Program-made: the position numbers and the translations under genes
Shown: positions 32,416 to 39,904 of the stretch, in pieces
How the letters are laid out: each line of letters opens with the position of its first letter
Numbering within the stretch: position 1 is the stretch's first letter
Assembly (NCBI GenBank): GCA_937892135.1
Contig: CALAUK010000160.1
Location: 1 to 41,674, forward strand
Direction: 5' to 3'
DNA: 41,674 nucleotides
Origin: an uncultured Clostridia bacterium
Lineage (GTDB): Bacteria > Bacillota > Clostridia > UBA1381 > UMGS1253
The notes under the pieces: generated by a model
What the model was told of the DNA's origin: nothing
Databases searched by the model: none
What the model saw: only the letters and a program-made list of their open reading frames with translations

Positions 32416-33465
32416 CTACTTTATTACTCCACCGCCAACGACATAGTCGCCCAAATAAAAAACTGCCGACTGACCGGGAGAGATGGCTCTCTGGGGAACG
32501 TCAAACACTGCGCGGACAGTGTTTTCGTCTACAGGATAGATAGTTGCATCTGTTTCGGGCTGCTTGTAGCGTGCTTTGATTTTGACACGCATAGGCTCTT
32601 TTAAGCTATCTATCATAATCCAGTTTACATCACGGGCATATAGCTCTGAAGAGAAAAGCTCTTCCTGTTTTCCTAATGTAACAGTGTTATCAGAACAAGA
32701 TTTTCCTACAACAAACCTTGGTTCACCAAAGGTTATACCAAGCCCTTTTCTCTGACCTATTGTATAATTTATAAGCCCCTGATGCTTTCCTAAAACCTCG
32801 CCAGAGGAATTTATAAAGTTTCCGGAAAGAGCCTTCTTTTTTGTGTAGCTTTCAATAAATGATACATAATCGCCGCCCGGAACAAAGCATATATCCTGAC
32901 TGTCGGGCTTTTTTGCATTTATAAGGCCGAGGCTTTCAGAAATATTTCTTATTTCGCTTTTTGCGTATTCGCCTAAAGGGAAAAGGGTTTTTTCAAGCTG
33001 GCTCTGAGTTAAGTTATAAAGAAAATATGTCTGGTCCTTTTTTTCATCTTCTGCCTTTTTTAAAAGGTAGCGACCTGTTTTTTCGTCATATTCTTTTTTT
33101 ACATAATGCCCCGTTGCAATATAATAAAAGCCGTGCTCTTCTGCAATTTCAAGCATTTTTGAAAATTTTATATATTTGTTGCAGTTTACACAGGGGTTTG
33201 GAGTTTCGCCATTTTCATAGGAAGATATAAAGCTTTTTATAATCATCTTATCAAAATATTCTTCAAGCGAAAAAGAAAAATGATCTATTTCAAGCTTTTC
33301 GCAAACGGCTTTTGCATCTGAAATATCGGTCTCTGAGGCACAGCCTTTATTAAAAAGCTTAAGCGTTACGCCTGAAACTGAAAAGCCCTGATTTATTAAA
33401 AGAGCTGCCGCCGCAGAGGAGTCTACTCCGCCGCTCATTCCCACCATAACTTTTTTTTCGTTCAT
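32416..33465 (-). CDS. mnmA: tRNA 2-thiouridylase MnmA
   Basis: Adds sulfur to uridine 34 of tRNA Lys, Glu and Gln. The 349-residue enzyme has the PP-loop SGGVDSS (11-17), the catalytic cysteine pair C92 (NPCVNCN) and C193 (DICFVPGG), the GHYVKK block, QRKGLGI, and the C-terminal barrel ending in RAISPGQSAVFY. Sulfur probably comes from one of the two cysteine desulfurases in the window; no desulfurase gene is directly adjacent. AAGGAG lies upstream of the ATG. Confidence 0.95.
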   Translation of the reverse strand: MNEKKVMVGMSGGVDSSAAAALLINQGFSVSGVTLKLFNKGCASETDISDAKAVCEKLEIDHFSFSLEEYFDKMIIKSFISSYENGETPNPCVNCNKYIKFSKMLEIAEEHGFYYIATGHYVKKEYDEKTGRYLLKKAEDEKKDQTYFLYNLTQSQLEKTLFPLGEYAKSEIRNISESLGLINAKKPDSQDICFVPGGDYVSFIESYTKKKALSGNFINSSGEVLGKHQGLINYTIGQRKGLGITFGEPRFVVGKSCSDNTVTLGKQEELFSSELYARDVNWIMIDSLKEPMRVKIKARYKQPETDATIYPVDENTVRAVFDVPQRAISPGQSAVFYLGDYVVGGGVIK

Positions 33466-33495
33466 TACTTTTCTCCTTAAGTTTTACTTAAGTTT

Positions 33496-33524
33496 ATTGT
33501 ATCACAAAGGCTTTATTTTAGCAA
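33496..33524 (-). promoter_or_regulatory. Putative mnmA promoter
   Basis: TTGCTA (33524-33519), 17-nt spacer, TACAAT (33501-33496) on the minus strand. Confidence 0.5.
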
Positions 33525-33543
33525 GTCAATCTTAAAAATCGGG

Positions 33544-33572
33544 TGGACAATTAAGGAATATTATGGTACAAT
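33544..33572 (+). promoter_or_regulatory. Promoter of azlC-azlD
   Basis: TGGACA (33544-33549), 17-nt spacer, TACAAT (33567-33572), about 50 nt before azlC and back to back with the mnmA promoter. Confidence 0.6.
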
Positions 33573-33622
33573 AAGCTAGGAATTTATTTTGTGTAAAATT
33601 GCATTAAGAAAGTGAACTTGAT

Positions 33623-34306
33623 ATGAAAAAGACAATGAAAAAGGCATTTATGGATACGATTCCCGTGTTGACGGGTTATCTTGTGCTGGGTTTTGGCTTC
33701 GGGATTATTTTAAAATCAGGCGGATACGGAATATTGCACGCATTTATAATGAGCTTTTTTATATATGCGGGCTCTATGCAGTATGTTGCAGTCGGTCTTC
33801 TTAGCGGAGGCGCTTCTTTAATTACTGTGGCTCTTACTACGCTTATGGTTAATGCAAGGCATTTGTTTTACGGCATTTCTATGCTTGAAAAGTATAAAGA
33901 TACAGGAAAAATAAAACCGTATCTGATATTTGCTTTAACTGATGAAACATATTCTCTTGTATGTAATGACAGTTTGGATGTTACAGAAGAAAACAGAAAG
34001 CATTATTATTTTTTAGTGACGCTTTTTAACCATCTTTACTGGGTTTTGGGCACTGTTTTCGGTGCGGTTGTCGGCTCGCTTATCCGTTTTAACAGCGAGG
34101 GTATTGAGTTTGCGCTGACGGCACTTTTTATTACCGTATTTATTGAACAATGGCTGACAAGCAGAAAGCACGCTCCTGCAATTACCGGAGTTATTGTATC
34201 TGCAATCTGTCTTGCGCTGTTTGGCCCGGATAAATTTCTTATTCCTGCAATGCTTGTAATTACTCTTGCGCTTTGCATTTACAGGGAGGGTAAAGAAAAT
34301 GACTGA
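33623..34306 (+). CDS. azlC: AzlC family branched-chain amino acid exporter, large subunit
   Basis: Polytopic membrane protein (227 aa) of the AzlCD exporter, shown in B. subtilis to export branched-chain amino acid analogues. Family signatures are the early GYLVLGFGFGIIL, the SFFIYAGSMQYVAVGLLSGGASL region, MVNARHLFYGISM, and the FALTDETYSL motif. Several helices fill the rest. It overlaps azlD by 8 nt, the usual arrangement, so the two subunits are made together. Confidence 0.92.
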   Translation: MKKTMKKAFMDTIPVLTGYLVLGFGFGIILKSGGYGILHAFIMSFFIYAGSMQYVAVGLLSGGASLITVALTTLMVNARHLFYGISMLEKYKDTGKIKPYLIFALTDETYSLVCNDSLDVTEENRKHYYFLVTLFNHLYWVLGTVFGAVVGSLIRFNSEGIEFALTALFITVFIEQWLTSRKHAPAITGVIVSAICLALFGPDKFLIPAMLVITLALCIYREGKEND

Positions 34307-34625
34307 TTTTAATACCTGGGTAATTATTTTTGTGATAGCGCTTGTTACGGCTCTTCTGCGCTTTTTGCCGTTTGTTGTGTTTGGCAACAGCGGAAAAACG
34401 CCTCCCATTATAAATAAGCTTGGCAGAATACTTCCTTATGCGGTTATGGGAATGCTTGTTGTTTACTGCCTTAAAAACACCACTTTTTCTGATATGTCCG
34501 GTTTTTTGCCACAGCTTATTTCGGGACTTGTGGTTGGGGCACTTTATGTATGGAAGAGGAACACTCTTATCAGTATCATCTGCGGAACGCTTTGCTATAT
34601 GGTTTTGATACAGATGGTGTTTTGA
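34299..34625 (+). CDS. azlD: AzlD family branched-chain amino acid exporter, small subunit
   Basis: The 108-residue partner of AzlC with about four hydrophobic helices; RFLPFVVFG and LPYAVMGMLVVYCLK are typical. The ATG at 34299 is chosen because GGGAGGG lies 8 nt upstream inside azlC; the longer frame from 34266 has no such site. Confidence 0.9.
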   Translation: MTDFNTWVIIFVIALVTALLRFLPFVVFGNSGKTPPIINKLGRILPYAVMGMLVVYCLKNTTFSDMSGFLPQLISGLVVGALYVWKRNTLISIICGTLCYMVLIQMVF

Positions 34626-34651
34626 GATGAGAGAAATAAGGTGAAAGTATT

Positions 34652-35620
34652 ATGGAAAACGATATTAAAAAAAACAGAATAAAAAAGTTAAAAGCACTCT
34701 GTTCAAATATAGGTTTGGGTTTTTTTGCTTATGAGGGAGTTTCACATTTAATGTACACTCTTGTAAGTATCATAATTTCCTTTGTGTTTGTGCTTTTTAA
34801 CAAAGACAGTGCCGTTGTTTTAAAAAGCGAGTGGTTTTCGTGGGTATCAATGATAGTTTTAGACTATGGATTTGGTCTTATCATTATGGCGGCGATTCTT
34901 AAAAGAACAAATAAAAGCCGTGTTATATATCCTAAAAGAAGTTTGCATAAAAAAAGCTATATTGCGCTTGGGCTTGTTTGTATGGCAGTAATGTATTTAG
35001 GCTCTTTTGTAAGCAGTGGCTTAAGCGGCATTATAGAAAGGCTTTTCGGGGTTGTTCCTAATGACACTACTTCATTTGTAAAAGATATGAACATTGTATG
35101 GATGATAGTTATGGTTGTTATATTAGGCCCCATTGTTGAAGAAATAATGTTTAGAAAGTTTATTATAGACCGCCTGCGCTCATACGGGGAGCTGTTTTCA
35201 ATTATAGCATCGTCTCTTTTGTTTGCGCTTTTGCACGGCAACATCTATCAGGTGTTTTATGCATTTGGCTTTGGTGCAGTTTTAGGACTTGTTTATGTTA
35301 AGACAAACAATATTAAGGTAACGATAGCGTATCATATGATTTTTAACTTTTTAGGAAGCGTTGTACCTGTTGGCTTGATGAGATTTGGCGAAGCTAACGA
35401 ACAGGCAGGTCTTGTTGTTGCGGCGCTTTACTCTCTTTTAGTGATTTTTGCTATTGTTTCGGGAGTGTTTTTGTGCATAACATACTTAAAAAAGGTTAAG
35501 CTTAAAAAGTCAGAGTGTGATATTCTTACAGGGGGAGATAAGGCGTGTGCCTTCTCGTTTAATCCCGGTATGATTTTGGCATTTTTCATGATAGCATACA
35601 AGTTTGTGGCGTTTTTTTAA
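34652..35620 (+). CDS. CPBP family intramembrane glutamic endopeptidase
   Basis: A 322-residue multi-pass membrane protein of the CPBP (Abi, Rce1-like) protease family. The catalytic pattern is complete: EE at 163-164 with R168 (EEIMFRK), the motif 2 His195 in FALLHGN, and His228 with Asn232 in HMIFN. Helices surround these at about 35-52, 68-84, 104-124, 150-164, 183-215, 222-240 and 250-270. Members act in peptide maturation, bacteriocin immunity or signalling; no bacteriocin or peptide gene is visible here, so the substrate is unknown. It starts 26 nt after azlD and may be co-transcribed. No clear terminator follows. Confidence 0.85.
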   Translation: MENDIKKNRIKKLKALCSNIGLGFFAYEGVSHLMYTLVSIIISFVFVLFNKDSAVVLKSEWFSWVSMIVLDYGFGLIIMAAILKRTNKSRVIYPKRSLHKKSYIALGLVCMAVMYLGSFVSSGLSGIIERLFGVVPNDTTSFVKDMNIVWMIVMVVILGPIVEEIMFRKFIIDRLRSYGELFSIIASSLLFALLHGNIYQVFYAFGFGAVLGLVYVKTNNIKVTIAYHMIFNFLGSVVPVGLMRFGEANEQAGLVVAALYSLLVIFAIVSGVFLCITYLKKVKLKKSECDILTGGDKACAFSFNPGMILAFFMIAYKFVAFF

Positions 35621-35659
35621 AGCAAAATACAAAAAAATAAAAAAATATGCAAAAAAAGC

Positions 35660-35688
35660 TTGATTTTGTTATTATATTGTGATATTAT
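35660..35688 (+). promoter_or_regulatory. Promoter of the rpsB-tsf cluster
   Basis: TTGATT (35660-35665), 17-nt spacer, TATTAT (35683-35688). Transcription from about 35695 leaves a leader of some 145 nt before rpsB. Confidence 0.65.
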
Positions 35689-35694
35689 ATTATG

Positions 35695-35840
35695 GCGTGA
35701 AAAATACACACATTTTACCAGGCGAGTGAGGGTGCCCAAGTGGTCTTATGAGCCGATAAAGTAAAATGGAGGTATAATGCAGCCTGTGCGGTTTGCCGCT
35801 GCAGAGGCAAATTTATAATTAAAACCGGAGGTAATGTAAA
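35695..35840 (+). promoter_or_regulatory. Structured 5' leader of rpsB (candidate autoregulatory r-protein leader)
   Basis: The untranslated leader is unusually GC-rich and structured for this genome. Two mutually exclusive hairpins can form near its end: A pairs GCAG (35779-35782) and CGG (35789-35791) with CCG (35796-35798) and CTGC (35799-35802); B pairs TTTGCC (35792-35797) with GGCAAA (35806-35811). A GGAGGT (35768-35773) lies just upstream of A. Ribosomal protein S2 commonly represses its own operon through the leader in other bacteria, so a similar role is plausible. I cannot assign a specific Rfam family by eye. Confidence 0.45.
35777..35818 (+). CDS. Possible 13-codon leader peptide upstream of rpsB
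   Basis: ATG at 35777 follows GGAGG with a 4-nt gap and opens a 13-codon frame (MQPVRFAAAEANL) ending in TAA at 35816-35818, 22 nt before the rpsB ATG. The frame spans both alternative hairpins of the leader, so ribosomes on it would alter which hairpin forms. The spacing is a little short for efficient initiation, and the GGAGGT could instead be a structural or S2-binding element. Confidence 0.35.
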   Translation: MQPVRFAAAEANL

Positions 35841-36578
35841 ATGGCAAACGTAATTTCTATGAAACAGCTTCTTGAGGCAGGTGTTCATTTCGGACATCAG
35901 ACAAGACGCTGGAACCCCAAAATGGCAGAGTACATCTTTACTGAGAGAAACGGTATTTATATTATCGATCTTCAGAAGACAGTAAAGAAAGTTGAAGAAG
36001 CGTACAACTTCATCCGTGAGGTTGCTGCAAACGGCGACGATGTGCTTTTCGTTGGCACAAAGAAGCAGGCGCAGGATTCCATCAAGGAAGAGGCTGAGAG
36101 AGTTGGCATGTATTTTGTTAACGCTAGATGGCTTGGCGGTATGCTTACAAACTTCAAGACAATCAAAAAGCGTATTGAAAGACTAGAGCAGCTTAACAAG
36201 ATGCAGGAGAATGGCACATTTGACCTTCTTCCCAAGAAAGAAGTAAGTAAGCTACTAGGCGAAATGGAAAAGCTTGAGAAGTACCTTGGCGGTATCAAGG
36301 ATATGAAGAAGCTTCCCGGCGCTTTGTTCGTAGTAGACCCCAAAAAGGAAAAGATTGCTATTGCAGAAGCTAAGAAGCTTGGTATTCCTGTTGTTGCAAT
36401 CGTTGACACAAACTGTGATCCTGAAGAGGTTGACTATGTAATTCCCGGTAACGACGATGCTATCAGAGCCGTTAAGCTTATTGCTGGCGCTATGGCTAAC
36501 GCTATTATCGAAGGCAGACAGGGCGAGCAGTTTGAAGCAGCAGCTGAAGAAGAAGCTGCAGAGGCTGACGCTGAGTAA
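35841..36578 (+). CDS. rpsB: 30S ribosomal protein S2
   Basis: Small-subunit ribosomal protein that joins late near the 16S head-body junction (245 aa). The family start VISMKQLLEAGVHFGHQTRRWNPKM, the FVGTKKQAQDSI block, NARWLGGMLTNFKTI and the PVVAIVDTNCDPE phrase are all present, followed by a short Ala/Glu-rich acidic tail. CGGAGGT precedes the ATG. Codon use (CGT, AAG, CTT, GGT) is of the highly expressed type. It heads the conserved rpsB-tsf-pyrH-frr cluster. Confidence 0.98.
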   Translation: MANVISMKQLLEAGVHFGHQTRRWNPKMAEYIFTERNGIYIIDLQKTVKKVEEAYNFIREVAANGDDVLFVGTKKQAQDSIKEEAERVGMYFVNARWLGGMLTNFKTIKKRIERLEQLNKMQENGTFDLLPKKEVSKLLGEMEKLEKYLGGIKDMKKLPGALFVVDPKKEKIAIAEAKKLGIPVVAIVDTNCDPEEVDYVIPGNDDAIRAVKLIAGAMANAIIEGRQGEQFEAAAEEEAAEADAE

Positions 36579-36591
36579 TTAAAAAAATTGT

Positions 36592-36644
36592 GCGGTCTTT
36601 TGTAAGTCTTTTGCGAAAAGACGCAAAATGGCCGCTTATTTTTT
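36592..36644 (+). terminator. Hairpin between rpsB and tsf (partial terminator/attenuator)
   Basis: A stacked stem: GCGG/CCGC (36592-36595 with 36632-36635), TTTTG/CAAAA (36598-36602 with 36624-36628) and GTCTTTT/AAAAGAC (36606-36612 with 36616-36622) around a 3-nt loop, then an interrupted T-tract. It probably lowers tsf expression relative to rpsB. Confidence 0.7.
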
Positions 36645-36679
36645 ATATGATACTTATACCAAGAAAGGATGTTATATAA

Positions 36680-37561
36680 ATGTTTACAGCAAAAGACGTA
36701 AAAGATTTAAGAGAAAAAACCGGTTGCGGTATGATGGATTGTAAGAAAGCTTTAACAGAGACAAACGGTGATATGGAAGCTGCTATGGACTTTTTAAGAG
36801 AAAAGGGTCTAGCTGCAGCAACTAAAAAGGCAGGCAGAATTGCAGCTGAGGGTATCGTTTCTTCTTATGTTTCTGATGACCACAAGGTTGGTGCTATTAT
36901 AGAGGTTAACTCTGAGACAGACTTCGTTGCAAAGAATGCAGAGTTTAAGACTTTCGTTGCGGACTTGGCTAAGCTTGTTGCAGACTCAAATCCCGCTGAT
37001 GTTGATGCACTTATGGGTCTTAAGTATCCTGAGAGCGAGATGACAGTTGAAGAAATGCTTCGTGAGAAGATTCTTACAATCGGCGAGAACATGAAGATCA
37101 GAAGATTTGCTAGATATGAAGGCACAGTTGTTTGCTACATTCACGGCGAAGGCAGAATCGGTGTTATGGTTAACATCGAGGGCGCTGATTTCGATGCAGC
37201 AAAAGACGCTGCTATGCAGATTGCAGCTATCAATCCTCTTTACCTTTCAAAAGATGTTGTTCCTGCAGAGGACGTTGAAAAGGAAAAAGGCTTTATTATC
37301 GCTCAGATTAAGGAAGATCCCAAGAACGCTTCCAAGCCCGACAATATCATCGAGAAGATGGTTGGCGGTAAGATTTCAAAGTTCTTTGAGCAGAACTGCT
37401 TACTTCAGCAGGCATTCGTTAAAGACGACAGCATGAGCGTTGAAAGCTATCTATCTTCCAAGGGCGTTAAGCTTAATAGCTTCGTTCGTTTTGAAAAGGG
37501 CGAGGGCCTTGAGAAGAAAGAAGAAAACTTCGCTGATGAAGTTGCAAGCATGATTAAATAA
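36680..37561 (+). CDS. tsf: Elongation factor Ts
   Basis: Nucleotide-exchange factor that regenerates EF-Tu-GTP. The 293 residues begin with the UBA-like helix region and LREKTGCGMMDCKKAL, followed by the TDFVAKN signature of the EF-Tu contact core (about residues 79-85), two core subdomains and a C-terminal segment. Codon choice is of the highly expressed type. It lies 101 nt after rpsB, across an attenuator-like hairpin, and is followed by a strong terminator. Confidence 0.98.
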   Translation: MFTAKDVKDLREKTGCGMMDCKKALTETNGDMEAAMDFLREKGLAAATKKAGRIAAEGIVSSYVSDDHKVGAIIEVNSETDFVAKNAEFKTFVADLAKLVADSNPADVDALMGLKYPESEMTVEEMLREKILTIGENMKIRRFARYEGTVVCYIHGEGRIGVMVNIEGADFDAAKDAAMQIAAINPLYLSKDVVPAEDVEKEKGFIIAQIKEDPKNASKPDNIIEKMVGGKISKFFEQNCLLQQAFVKDDSMSVESYLSSKGVKLNSFVRFEKGEGLEKKEENFADEVASMIK

Positions 37562-37611
37562 TCATTGTAAATAATTCGGAAATATTTTTGTTTCCTTTGT
37601 ATTTACACTAA

Positions 37612-37642
37612 AAGAGGGAACACGGTTTGTGTTCCCTTTTTT
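37612..37642 (+). terminator. Intrinsic terminator after tsf
   Basis: GGGAACAC/GTGTTCCC (37616-37623 with 37629-37636), 5-nt loop, six T residues. It separates the ribosomal part (rpsB-tsf) from pyrH, though pyrH begins only 32 nt later with no obvious promoter, so readthrough is likely. Confidence 0.9.
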
Positions 37643-37674
37643 GAAAAACTGATAAAAGAGAGGCGGAAACGGGT

Positions 37675-38382
37675 ATGAATGCAAAGTACAAAAGAGTTTT
37701 ACTTAAATTGAGCGGCGAGGCACTTGCGGGCGAAAAGAAAACAGGCCTTTGTGACAGTGTGCTTGAAGAAATCGCTCTTGAAATAAAAAAATGCGCAGAG
37801 ATGGGAATTCAGATTGCCATTGTTGTAGGCGGCGGAAACTTCTGGCGTGGCAGAACAAGCGAAAAGATGGACAGGTCAAGAGCGGACCATATGGGTATGC
37901 TGGCAACTGTTATTAACTCTTTGGGAATTGCAGACGCCTTGGAAAATGTCGGACTTGAGGCTGTTGTGCAGACAAGCGTTGATATGGGCCCGATAGCTGA
38001 GGGCTTTGTTAAAAACAAGGCAGTTCGTTATCTTGAAGAGGGCAAAATAGTTATCTTCGGCGGAGGAACAGGAAATCCTTTCTTCTCAACAGATACAACA
38101 GCGGCGCTTCGTGCGGCTGAGATAGATGCAGATGTTATTCTTCTTGCTAAAAAGGTTGACGGAGTTTATGATTCAGACCCGAATCTTAATCCCGATGCAG
38201 TTAAGTTTGACGCTTTAAGCTATATGGAGGTTTTAAACAGAGGCTTAGGCGTTATGGATACTACCGCAACTTCTCTTTGCATGGATAACGACATACTTAT
38301 TCACGTTTTCGGCCTTGATGAGCCTAAAAATATTGTTAAGGCGGCTTGCGGTGAAAAGATAGGAACAATCGTAAGCAAATAA
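37675..38382 (+). CDS. pyrH: UMP kinase
   Basis: Hexameric amino-acid-kinase-fold enzyme that phosphorylates UMP to UDP (235 aa). KRVLLKLSGEALAGE at the N-terminus, IAIVVGGGNFWRG, the ADHMGMLATVINSL block, IFGGGTGNPFFSTDTTAALRAAE and AKKVDGVYDSDPN are diagnostic. Located between tsf and frr as in most Firmicutes. Followed by its own terminator. Confidence 0.97.
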   Translation: MNAKYKRVLLKLSGEALAGEKKTGLCDSVLEEIALEIKKCAEMGIQIAIVVGGGNFWRGRTSEKMDRSRADHMGMLATVINSLGIADALENVGLEAVVQTSVDMGPIAEGFVKNKAVRYLEEGKIVIFGGGTGNPFFSTDTTAALRAAEIDADVILLAKKVDGVYDSDPNLNPDAVKFDALSYMEVLNRGLGVMDTTATSLCMDNDILIHVFGLDEPKNIVKAACGEKIGTIVSK

Positions 38383-38396
38383 TAAAAATTCATTTA

Positions 38397-38431
38397 AAAT
38401 CAGCTTTCTTTATCGGGAAGCTGATTTTTTT
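38397..38431 (+). terminator. Intrinsic terminator after pyrH
   Basis: AAATCAGCTT/AAGCTGATTT (38397-38406 with 38418-38427), 11-nt loop, T-run to 38431. The next gene, frr, lies about 100 nt on, past a TAAAAT hexamer at 38486-38491 that could be its -10, although no good -35 is visible. Confidence 0.9.
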
Positions 38432-38529
38432 GTAAAAAAAATAAAAAAATTTAAAAAAAGTAGTGCAAAATTTTAAGATATATGGTAAAATATATTTGTA
38501 AATATTTTTTAGCATAAGGAGGATTTATT

Positions 38530-39084
38530 ATGGCAGGCAATTATCCTGAAATTTCAAACAAAATGGACAAAACAATAAATGTATACAGTGAGGAGCTTAA
38601 GACAATTCGTGCAGGTCGTGCAAACCCTGCGATACTTGATAAAGTAACAGTTGATTATTACGGAACACCAACACCTATTCCGCAGGTTGGTTCAGTGTCT
38701 GTTCCGGAGCCCAGAACTCTTCTTATTCAGCCTTGGGACAAGAGTATTTTAAAGGACATTGAAAAGGCAATTCAGAAAGCTGAGCTTGGAATTAATCCTA
38801 ATAACGACGGAAATTCAATCCGCCTTTCTTTCCCGCCTCTTACTGAGGAGAGAAGAAAAGAGCTTGTTCGCGACATTAAGAAGATGGGCGAGGATTCAAA
38901 GGTTGCAATCCGCTCTATAAGACGTGACAGCTTGGATTCATATAAAAATGCAAAGAAGAACGGCGAGATTACTGAAGATGATTTAAAGGGTATTGAAAAG
39001 GATATTCAGACGCTTACAGATAAGTACATTAAAGAAATAGATGATATGACAGAGAAGAAAGAAAAGGAAATTATGTCTGTTTAA
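38530..39084 (+). CDS. frr: Ribosome recycling factor
   Basis: Splits post-termination ribosomes together with EF-G (184 aa, normal length). The long three-helix domain includes the signatures ELKTIRAGRANPAILDKVTVDYYG, PEPRTLLIQPWDKSILKDIEKAI, LGINPNNDGNSIRLSFPPLTEERR and the C-terminal DDLKGIEKDIQTLTDKYIKEID. AAGGAGG precedes the ATG. Its client EF-G could be the standard FusA (not in this window) rather than the paralogue at 19605. Confidence 0.98.
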   Translation: MAGNYPEISNKMDKTINVYSEELKTIRAGRANPAILDKVTVDYYGTPTPIPQVGSVSVPEPRTLLIQPWDKSILKDIEKAIQKAELGINPNNDGNSIRLSFPPLTEERRKELVRDIKKMGEDSKVAIRSIRRDSLDSYKNAKKNGEITEDDLKGIEKDIQTLTDKYIKEIDDMTEKKEKEIMSV

Positions 39085-39096
39085 GTCAAAAAAGGT

Positions 39097-39120
39097 CGGG
39101 CGGGGTAGTAAACCCGCCCG
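39097..39120. repeat. All-GC hairpin between frr and uppS, without T-run
   Basis: CGGGCGGG (39097-39104) pairs perfectly with CCCGCCCG (39113-39120) around an 8-nt loop, and flanking GG/CC can add two pairs past a bulged T. No T-tract follows, so it is not a standard intrinsic terminator. It stands out in an AT-rich intergenic region. Confidence 0.7.
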
Positions 39121-39153
39121 CCTTGTAGTATTAAAAAGTGCGGAGGTTTTTAA

Positions 39154-39894
39154 GTGAGGCTTTTTAAGAAAAGAAAAAAAGAACCGATTAAAAAAGAACT
39201 TTTGCCAAAGCATGTTGCCATTATTATGGACGGAAACGGCAGATGGGCAAAAAAGCACGGAGTTCCGAGAAAGATGGGGCATAAGGCGGGCGCTGATGCG
39301 CTTAGAAATGTGAGCCGTTTTGCAGGCAGAATGGGAATAGAATATATTACTGTGTATGCATTTTCAACAGAGAACTGGAAAAGAAGCAGCCAGGAGGTAA
39401 AAGACCTCATGGAGCTTTTGCTAAATTATCTAAAAAATGCTGAAAAGGAGCTTGCGGGAGACGAGGTAAGAATAAGGGTCATAGGAGATAAATCCAAGTT
39501 TTCAGATGAGCTTCAAAAAGAAATGGCAAGAGTTGAAAAGGTTACGGAAAATAACAAAGCGTGTACGGTAAATATTGCATTAAATTACGGTAGCCGCGAT
39601 GAGATTGTGGGCGCTGTAAAGAAAATCGCCGAAAAGGTTAAAAACGGCGAGGTCGATATAGAAAATATAGATGATAAGCTGGTGTCTGATAATTTATATA
39701 CATACTATATGCCTGACCCTGATTTAGTGATAAGAAGCAGCGGCGAAGAAAGGCTTAGTAATTTTTTAATGTGGCAATCGGCATACAGCGAGCTTTATTT
39801 TACAGATACCTTATGGCCTGATTTTGATGAAGATGAGTTTACGAAAGCAATAGAGGCGTATATATCAAGAAACAGGCGTTTTGGTGGAAGATAG
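39154..39894 (+). CDS. uppS: Undecaprenyl diphosphate synthase (isoprenyl transferase)
   Basis: Cis-prenyltransferase that makes the C55 lipid carrier for cell-wall synthesis (246 aa). The catalytic Asp26 is in IIMDGNGRWAKKHG, and the family blocks YITVYAFSTENWKR, ALNYGSRDEI, DLVIRSSGEERLSNFLMWQSAYSELYF and WPDFDEDEF are present. The start codon is GTG at 39154, with GGAGG 7 nt upstream. It stands 10 nt before cdsA in the usual uppS-cdsA-dxr order. Confidence 0.96.
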   Translation: MRLFKKRKKEPIKKELLPKHVAIIMDGNGRWAKKHGVPRKMGHKAGADALRNVSRFAGRMGIEYITVYAFSTENWKRSSQEVKDLMELLLNYLKNAEKELAGDEVRIRVIGDKSKFSDELQKEMARVEKVTENNKACTVNIALNYGSRDEIVGAVKKIAEKVKNGEVDIENIDDKLVSDNLYTYYMPDPDLVIRSSGEERLSNFLMWQSAYSELYFTDTLWPDFDEDEFTKAIEAYISRNRRFGGR

Positions 39895-39904
39895 GAGGCA
39901 AATT

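Noticed and set aside
34652..35620. CPBP protease as part of a bacteriocin or phage-defence (Abi) system
   Set aside because: No precursor peptide, transporter, regulator or toxin gene is adjacent; neighbours are an amino-acid exporter and ribosomal genes.
35720..35760. tRNA-like sequence before rpsB (GGTGCCCAAGTGG recalls a tRNA-Leu start)
   Set aside because: No acceptor, anticodon or T arms can be formed around it; it is better explained as part of the rpsB leader.
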